Source of the DNA: Mycolicibacterium chubuense NBB4
Lineage (GTDB): Bacteria; Actinomycetota; Actinomycetes; Mycobacteriales; Mycobacteriaceae
DNA: 64,000 nt
Direction: 5' to 3'
Assembly: GCF_000266905.1 (NCBI RefSeq)
Contig: NC_018027.1
Coordinates: 620,001 to 684,000 of the forward strand
Positions within the stretch are counted from its first letter, which is position 1. The number at the start of each line of letters is the position of its first letter. The notes under the pieces are model-generated. The model saw only the letters and a program-made list of their open reading frames with translations, did not search any database and was not told the origin of the DNA. The translations under genes were made by a program, and so were the position numbers. Below are positions 58,912 through 64,000 of this stretch, in pieces.

Positions 58912-59849
58912 GCGTCGGCCTGGTCCGGGACTGGCTCGCCTCCGGCGCGCTGGACCTTCCGCTTCCCGGCCAGGGCGACACCGCGCGGCGCTGGCAGCGC
59001 CTCGCGCAACTGACCGAATCCGACGTCACCGCCGGGCGGCTCGCCGAAGCCCATGCCGACGCCACCGCGATCCTCGCCGAGCTCGGCGGTGCGCCGCCGG
59101 CGCCGGGCCAGTGGTGGGGAGTGTGGGCCGCCGAAGCTCCCGGCGGTGCGCTGTGCGCGGCCGTCGAGGGCACGCAGGTCCGGCTCGAGGGGACGAAGGC
59201 GTGGTGCTCAGGTGCCGGCCTGTGCTCGCACGCCCTGGTGACCGCACGGCTGCCGTCGGGCGAGCGCGGCCTGTTCGCGGTCGACCTCGGCGCGCCCGGT
59301 GTCCGTCCGCTGCCCAGCGACTGGTGTGCGCCGGGTATGGCCGAATCAGACACGCGCTCAGTGGAATTCACTGATGTCCCGGCGGTGCAGGTGGGCCGGC
59401 CGGGGGAGTATCTGTCGCGGCCCGGGTTCTGGCACGGCGCCGTCGGGGTGGCGGCCTGCTGGCTCGGTGGTGCGCGGGCGGTGGCGGCGCCGCTGTCCGC
59501 GCGCGTCGCCGGCGCGACCGCGGACGCGCACACCCTGGCACACCTGGGCGCAGTGGACGCGGCACTGTTCGCCGCGGAGGCGACAGTGGCGGCGGTCGCC
59601 CGCGAAATCGACGCAGACCCGTCGAATCACAGGGGCAGCGCCGAGCTGCTGGCACGGCGGGCCAGGGCGGTGGTCGAGACGGCGGTCGACGAATCGATCA
59701 CCCGCACGGCGCGAGCGCTCGGTCCCGCGCCGTTGTGTCTGGATGCCGCGCACGCGAGACGGGTCGCCGACCTGTCGATCTACGTCCGGCAGAGCCATGC
59801 CGAGCGGGATCTCGAACGGCTCGGCTCGCTGGCGGGAGGGCGGAGATGA
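58908..59849 (+). CDS. Acyl-CoA dehydrogenase-like protein (short)
   Basis: 313 residues, shorter than the usual 380 or so. The central beta-domain (LEGTKAWCSGAGLCSHALVTARL) and part of the C-terminal helical bundle (WLGGARAVAAPLSARVAGATADAHTLAHLGAVDAALFAAEATVAAVAREID) can be followed, but the N-terminal domain is reduced and the typical ACAD signatures and catalytic Glu are not obvious. It may bind FAD without normal dehydrogenase chemistry. GTGA and ATGA overlaps with its neighbours. Confidence 0.8.
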   Translation: MSVGLVRDWLASGALDLPLPGQGDTARRWQRLAQLTESDVTAGRLAEAHADATAILAELGGAPPAPGQWWGVWAAEAPGGALCAAVEGTQVRLEGTKAWCSGAGLCSHALVTARLPSGERGLFAVDLGAPGVRPLPSDWCAPGMAESDTRSVEFTDVPAVQVGRPGEYLSRPGFWHGAVGVAACWLGGARAVAAPLSARVAGATADAHTLAHLGAVDAALFAAEATVAAVAREIDADPSNHRGSAELLARRARAVVETAVDESITRTARALGPAPLCLDAAHARRVADLSIYVRQSHAERDLERLGSLAGGRR

Positions 59850-60613
59850 CCACTGCGCAGACGGGTAACGCGGCGCGGCTGGCCGCCCGCCCCGTGCCGG
59901 GCGGAGGCACGCCCACCCGCACCTGGCTCGACGCCGGTGTGCACCTGACGGTGCTCGACCTGGCCGAGTGCCCGGAGCTGGTGCTCGTCGGTGCGCACCC
60001 CGACGACGAGACTCTCGGCTTCGGAGCGACGGCGGCGCTGCTGGCCGATGCGGGCGTGCCGGTGCAGACCGTCTCGGCGAGCGACGGCGGTGCTGCCTAC
60101 CCGGAATTGACTCTGCTGCAACGCTATCGGCTGGAACGGACCCGGCGGGAGGAACTGCGCCGCGCGACGGCCGCACTCGGATTGCACGTGCCTCTGTCGC
60201 TCGGTCTGCCCGACGGCGAGATCGAACGGCACGAGGAGCGGCTCGCGGATCTGCTCACCGAGATCCTGGCCACCAAGCCCGTCGGCACGTGGTGTGCGGC
60301 GACCTGGCGCGGCGACGGGCACCCCGACCACGAGGCGGTCGGGCGTGCCGCCGCGACCGCGGTCGAGCGCACCAGGGCCGTGCTCGTCGAGTACCCGGTG
60401 TGGATGTGGCACTGGGCGTCGCCGGGCGACCCGGCGGTGCCGTGGGGCCGGGCCGTCACGGCACCCCTGACGCCGGCGGTCATGGATCGCAAACACAGTG
60501 CTGCGCAGTGCTTTCAGAGTCAGTACGTGGCTCCGTTCAGCGGGGGCGACCCGGTTCTGCCGCCGGCGGTGCTGCACCGGCTCCTCACGGTCGGCGAGGT
60601 GATGTTCCGCTGA
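59846..60613 (+). CDS. PIG-L / LmbE-family N-deacetylase
   Basis: 255 residues. The zinc motif LVLVGAHPDDETLGFGATAAL (AHPDDE, near residue 50) and the second His motif WRGDGHPDHEAVGRAAA are intact, so it should hydrolyse an N-acetyl or amide group from a sugar, as MshB, Mca and PIG-L do. ATG 59846 overlaps the preceding stop. Context suggests deacetylation of a glycosylated product of the GT2. Confidence 0.9.
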   Translation: MTTAQTGNAARLAARPVPGGGTPTRTWLDAGVHLTVLDLAECPELVLVGAHPDDETLGFGATAALLADAGVPVQTVSASDGGAAYPELTLLQRYRLERTRREELRRATAALGLHVPLSLGLPDGEIERHEERLADLLTEILATKPVGTWCAATWRGDGHPDHEAVGRAAATAVERTRAVLVEYPVWMWHWASPGDPAVPWGRAVTAPLTPAVMDRKHSAAQCFQSQYVAPFSGGDPVLPPAVLHRLLTVGEVMFR

Positions 60614-61233
60614 GTTCGCGACTACCCGACAGCTACTTCGACCGCATGTACGCCGAGGCCGACGATCCTTGGCAGCTGCAGACCCGGTGGTACGAGGACC
60701 GCAAGTACGCGATCACGATGGCGCTGTTGCCGTATCGGCGATACCGGCACGCCTTCGAGCCGGGGTGCTCCGTCGGCGTGCTCACCCGGCGTCTGGTCGA
60801 CCGGTGCGATCACGTCACCAGCACCGACGTCAGCACCGCCGCGCTCGATGCCACACATCGCCGCCTCGTCGCCGACCGGGTCGACGCCCGGGTGACGCTG
60901 ATGCGGGGATCACTCGATCAGCCCTGGCCGCCAGCGCGTTTCGATCTGGTGGTGCTCTCCGAGGTCGGCTACTACCTGCAGCCGCAGTTGTTGCGCACGG
61001 TCCTCGACCGGGAGGTGCCGCGCCTCGCGCGACCCGCCACGGTGCTCGCGGCGCACTGGAGACACGCGGTCGCGGACTACCCGATGACCGGCGACCAGGT
61101 CAACCAGATCGTCGGCGCCACCGCGGGTCTGCACCACCTCGGCGGCTATCGGGACGCCGACGTGGTCATCGACGTGTTCGACACGTCGAGCCCGGACTCG
61201 GTCGCGGCACGCAACGCGGTCCCCGGCGCCTAA
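60610..61233 (+). CDS. NodS-like SAM-dependent methyltransferase with CTG start
   Basis: 207 residues. The N-terminus SSRLPDSYFDRMYAEADDPWQLQTRWYEDRKYAITMALLPYRRYRHAFEPGCSVGVLTRRL is the family start with SAM motif I (GCSVG); STDVSTAALDATHRRL and FDLVVLSEVGYYL follow. There is no ATG, GTG or TTG before this conserved region; CTG 60610 overlaps the deacetylase stop as CTGA, like the other junctions of the operon. ATG 60643 would remove the conserved SYFD. NodS relatives N-methylate a deacetylated aminosugar. Confidence 0.82.
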   Translation: MSSRLPDSYFDRMYAEADDPWQLQTRWYEDRKYAITMALLPYRRYRHAFEPGCSVGVLTRRLVDRCDHVTSTDVSTAALDATHRRLVADRVDARVTLMRGSLDQPWPPARFDLVVLSEVGYYLQPQLLRTVLDREVPRLARPATVLAAHWRHAVADYPMTGDQVNQIVGATAGLHHLGGYRDADVVIDVFDTSSPDSVAARNAVPGA

Positions 61234-61234
61234 C

Positions 61235-61303
61235 TCCCCGCCGAACTTGCATTCCACGCGGCATCTTCACGCATTTCCGCACGCTGCACGCAATCTCGGC
61301 GTC
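61235..61303. repeat. Intergenic inverted-repeat element, copy 5
   Basis: Left arm 61238-61255 is identical to that of copy 1 (CCGCCGAACTTGCATTCC). The right end CGCAATCTCGGCG and the loop (ACGCGGC, TCTTCACGC, TTTCC) match copy 2; arms pair over about 12 of 17. Lies between convergent genes. Confidence 0.8.
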
Positions 61304-61310
61304 AGGAACC

Positions 61311-62921
61311 TCAGCCCACCGAACGCCCCGCGCCCTCCCAGAACTGCGCCCGCACCGCCTTCTTGTCCGGCTTGCCCAGCGCGGTCACCGGCACCGATTC
61401 CACCACGATCACCTGCTTGGGCGAATGCACCGAACCCTTGCGGTCCTTCACCGTCGCCTGGATCTCGGCGACCATCACCTCGACCGCCTGCTCGTCGGAC
61501 GCCACGTCCGGCCGCAGCACCACCACGGCCGTCACCGCTTCGCCCCACTTCTCGTCGGGTGTGCCGATCACACACACCTGCGCGACCGAGGGATGCTCGG
61601 CGACAACGTCTTCCACCTCGCGGGGGAACACGTTGAAGCCGCCGGTGACGATCATGTCCTTGGTGCGGTCGACGATGTAATAGAAGCCGTCCTCGTCCTC
61701 GCGGGCGAGGTCGCCGGTGTGCATCCAGCCGTCGCGGAACGTTTCCGCCGTCGCCTCCGGCAGCTTCCAGTACCCACCCGACAGCAGCGGACCCGACACG
61801 CAGATCTCGCCGACTTCGCCCTGCGGCACCGGCTGGCCGTCCTCGCCGAGCAGCGCCACACGGGCGAACAACGTCGGCCGCCCACACGACGTCAAGCGCT
61901 TCTCGTCGTGGTCCTTCTTCGCCAGGTAGGTGATCACCATCGGCGCCTCGGACTGGCCGTAGTACTGCGCGAAGATGGGACCGAACCGCCGGATCGCCTC
62001 CTGCAGCCGGACCGGGTTCATCGCCGAGGCCCCGTAGTACACCGTCTCCAGCGACGACAGGTCGCGGGTGTGGGAGTCCGGGTGGTCCATCAGCGCGTAG
62101 ATCATCGACGGCACCAGCATCGTCGCGGTGATCTTCTGTTCCTCGATGGTCCGCAGCACCTCGGCGGGGTCGAACTTCGTCAGCACGATCAGCTCGCCGC
62201 CCTTGACGATCACCGGGGTGAAGAACGCCGCACCGGCGTGGGACAGCGGTGTGCACATCAAAAAGCGCGGGTTCTCCGGCCATTCCCATTCGGCCAGCTG
62301 CACGGTCGTCATCGTCGTGATCGACTGGGTGGTGCCCATGACGCCCTTGGGCTTGCCGGTGGTGCCGCCGGTGTAGGTCAGGCCCCCGATGTGGTCGGGC
62401 GGCAGGTCCGCGGCGACCAGCGGATGCGGCGGATACTTGGCGGCCTCGGCGGTCAGGTCGACCGCGGTCACGCCGCTGTCGGCCAGCTCGGCCGGCACCG
62501 GCCCGATGGTCAGCACCTGCTTCAGCGACGGCACCTTCTGCAGCAGACCGAGCGCCCGCTCGACGAACATCGGGTTCGGGTCGATGATCAGCGAGCTCAC
62601 CTCGGCGTCGGAGAGGACGTAGGCGTGATCGTCCAACGAGCCGAGAGGGTGTAGTGCCGTGCGCCGGTAGCCCTGGGTCTGCCCGGCGCCGATGATCATC
62701 AGCACCTCCGGCCGGTTCAGCGACAGCAGACCGACGGCTGCACCGGTGCCCGCGCCGAGCGCTTCGAAGGCCTGAATGTACTGGCTGATCCGGTCGGCGA
62801 GCTCCCCGCCCGTCAGCGTGGTCTCCCCGAGGAAGAGCACGGGCCGGTCCCGGTGGCGCTTCAGTGCGCCCACGGTGAGGTGGCCGGAGTGGACAGGATG
62901 GCGCAGCAGCTGATCACTCAT
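61311..62921 (-). CDS. fadD8: Acyl-CoA synthetase FadD8
   Basis: 536-residue ANL enzyme. P-loop GLTYTGGTTGKPKGVMGTTQS, A5 AQYYGQSEAPMVITYL, A7-A8 WMHTGDLAREDEDGFYYIVDRTKDMIVTGGFNVFPREVEDVV, A10 VTALGKPDKKAVRAQF with the catalytic Lys. P-loop Tyr-Thr-Gly-Gly replaces the common Thr-Ser-Gly. Resembles Rv0551c by sequence style and position. ATG 62921 lies 7 nt after TAGTCT (leaderless). Divergent from a TetR gene. Confidence 0.88.
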   Translation of the reverse strand: MSDQLLRHPVHSGHLTVGALKRHRDRPVLFLGETTLTGGELADRISQYIQAFEALGAGTGAAVGLLSLNRPEVLMIIGAGQTQGYRRTALHPLGSLDDHAYVLSDAEVSSLIIDPNPMFVERALGLLQKVPSLKQVLTIGPVPAELADSGVTAVDLTAEAAKYPPHPLVAADLPPDHIGGLTYTGGTTGKPKGVMGTTQSITTMTTVQLAEWEWPENPRFLMCTPLSHAGAAFFTPVIVKGGELIVLTKFDPAEVLRTIEEQKITATMLVPSMIYALMDHPDSHTRDLSSLETVYYGASAMNPVRLQEAIRRFGPIFAQYYGQSEAPMVITYLAKKDHDEKRLTSCGRPTLFARVALLGEDGQPVPQGEVGEICVSGPLLSGGYWKLPEATAETFRDGWMHTGDLAREDEDGFYYIVDRTKDMIVTGGFNVFPREVEDVVAEHPSVAQVCVIGTPDEKWGEAVTAVVVLRPDVASDEQAVEVMVAEIQATVKDRKGSVHSPKQVIVVESVPVTALGKPDKKAVRAQFWEGAGRSVG

Positions 62922-62928
62922 GGCCTAC

Positions 62929-62948
62929 AGACTAGAACGTGTTCCAAT
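62929..62948. promoter_or_regulatory. fadD8 -10 element and overlapping operator-like inverted repeat
   Basis: On the minus strand TAGTCT (62934-62929) precedes ATG 62921 by 7 nt. TAGAAC-GTGT-GTTCCA (62933-62948) is a 6-bp inverted repeat with one mismatch that overlaps it. A repressor bound there would block fadD8; the divergent TetR is the obvious candidate. Confidence 0.45.
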
Positions 62949-62981
62949 TTCAGTCAGCCGGTCCCCGCGAAACGGCAGCTA

Positions 62982-62987
62982 GGGTGA
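62982..62987 (+). promoter_or_regulatory. -10 element, leaderless start of tandem TetR gene
   Basis: TAGGGT followed by 6 nt and ATG 62994. Confidence 0.5.
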
Positions 62988-62993
62988 CGAGAT

Positions 62994-64000
62994 GCCCACC
63001 GCTGCCGCCGTCCACGGGGAGGGCCGTAGGCGACCCCGGGACCGTAAGCAGCAGATCGCACGGGCCTCGGCCGAAGCGTTCAGCGAGCTCGGCTACCACG
63101 CGGTGAGCATGGAGGACATCGCCGCACGCGTCGGCGTCACCGCCGCCTCGCTCTACCGGCACTACGCCGGCAAGTACGAGTTGTTCCGCGCGGCGGTGCT
63201 GGGGCTCGGCGAACAGCTCGTCACGTGCACGGCGTTGGCCGACGGCGATCTGGAGTCGCCGCCGGACGAAGTGTGGGACCGGATCGTCGCGCGACTGATC
63301 GACACCACGCAGAAGAACCGGTCGAGCGGCGGCCTGTACCGCTGGGAAGGCCGCTATCTGCGTGAAGAAGACCAGGCTCTGCTCAACGAGCAGATCAAGC
63401 TGGTGAACCGCAGGCTGCAGGAGCCGCTGAGAGAATTGCGGCCCGATCTCGACAGCAGGCAGCGGTGGACCATCTCCTCGGCGGTGCTCAGCGTGATCGG
63501 CAGCATCACCGATCACCGTGCCAAACTGCCGACGCAGGAGCTGCGGACGCTGTTGGCGACGCTGGCACGAGAACTCCGCGACGCCGACCTGCCGGCCGTG
63601 ACGGCGACGGCCGAGCCCTCCGCGTCGCGGACGACATCGATCGGCGCTGCAGGCGAATACGAGCTCATCCTGCACACCGCGATGGTGCTGTTCAACGAGC
63701 GCGGCTATCGCGAAACGGGGATGGACGACATCGCCGCGGCCATCGGGCTCCCGACGTCGAGCATCTACCGGTTCTTCAGCGGAAAGGCCGCGATACTGGC
63801 GACCGTCTACCGGCGCGCCGCCGACCGCGTGTCCGGTGATGTGCCGACGATCCTGGCGACGACCGACAACCCGCACGAGATCGTTGCCCGGTTGGTGGAC
63901 GCCTACGTCTGGCGATCGTTCGCGAGCCCGGAGCTGGCGTATGTGTACTACGCCGAACGCGTCAACGTGCCGGCTGATGACCGTGTGGCGCTGCACAACA
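62994..64000 (+). CDS. Tandem TetR regulator with two DNA-binding domains (cut by window end)
   Basis: At least 335 residues, open at the right edge. Two HTH domains are present: residues about 22-65 (AFSELGYHAVSMEDIAARVGVTAASLYRHYAGKYELF) and about 220-265 (MVLFNERGYRETGMDDIAAAIGLPTSSIYRFFSGKAAIL), each followed by TetR-type helices. Two fused TetR units occur among actinobacterial lipid regulators. ATG 62994 is leaderless. Divergent from fadD8, with the operator-like repeat between them; likely acyl-CoA responsive (inference). Confidence 0.88.

Noticed and set aside
60669..62654. 661-codon plus-strand open frame
   Set aside because: Overlaps the methyltransferase out of frame and runs antisense through fadD8, whose motifs are intact.
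62933..62948. KstR binding site upstream of fadD8
   Set aside because: The arms GAAC and GTTC are right, but the spacer is 4 nt (GTGT) instead of the 2 nt between AAC and GTT in the KstR consensus. Kept only as a general operator-like repeat.

Overview
The window is chromosomal DNA from a Mycobacterium, probably a free-living or rapidly growing (Mycolicibacterium-type) species. It is GC-rich with strong G/C third-position bias, uses many GTG starts, and its gene order follows the Mycobacterium tuberculosis H37Rv stretch Rv0495c to about Rv0551c. Several items from that H37Rv stretch are missing: no cmaA2 beside the plsC-type acyltransferase, no mmpS2/mmpL2 next to serB1, and no PE_PGRS gene or fabH before menA. 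In their place are blocks not in the H37Rv order, such as a MoxR/von Willebrand operon, a P450 block and a glycosyltransferase/deacetylase/methyltransferase operon. I saw no phage, IS element, CRISPR array, rRNA or tRNA.

Layout. 1-10.6 kb: conserved housekeeping genes (ppx1, acidic membrane protein, TIM-barrel isomerase, thioesterase, proC, MerR/excisionase-like HTH protein, ribosomal protein bS22, epimerase, acyltransferase, hadD, serB1, glutaredoxin-like). 10.7-18 kb: hemA-hemC-hemD-hemB followed by five small membrane-protein genes. 18-22.7 kb: accessory block (DUF2236 oxygenase-like, TetR, flavin split-barrel, cytochrome P450, two deazaflavin-reductase-type proteins, a possible 21-aa membrane peptide). 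22.9-30.6 kb: hemL and a system II cytochrome c maturation operon, then a MinD-like ATPase. 30.7-36.5 kb: SnoaL-like gene and a six-gene minus-strand MoxR-DUF58-VWA-VWA (Bat-like) operon. 36.5-40.6 kb: menA, mtnP, an epimerase and a nitronate monooxygenase. 40.7-47.3 kb: a two-component system divergent from a tightly overlapped five-gene operon (GT2, DUF2064, methyltransferase, cytochrome b/molybdopterin oxidoreductase, membrane protein) and a large membrane protein. 47.3-53.5 kb: phospholipase D family protein, menE, and pitA flanked by two DUF3349 paralogues. 53.5-58.1 kb: FadD, SDR, menB, deazaflavin reductase-like, HAD hydrolase. 58.2-61.2 kb: GT2, acyl-CoA dehydrogenase-like, PIG-L deacetylase and NodS-like methyltransferase in one operon. 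61.3-64 kb: fadD8 divergent from a tandem TetR regulator cut by the window edge.

Two themes tie the window together. Haem supply (hemA/C/D/B/L) sits with a haem consumer (ResB/CcsA cytochrome c assembly), and three menaquinone genes (menA, menE, menB) are scattered among lipid genes. Many genes have a TANNNT-type -10 hexamer 6-8 nt before the start codon, the signature of leaderless mycobacterial transcripts, and this was used to choose starts.

The most unusual signals are non-coding or small. A family of about 70-bp intergenic inverted repeats occurs five times, with two recognisable subtypes. A two-tier hairpin lies in the leader of the HTH gene, and a 33-bp tandem repeat swallows that gene's stop codon. 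There is a palindromic operator in front of the nitronate monooxygenase, a PHO-box-like direct repeat in front of pitA, and two well-supported small ORFs.
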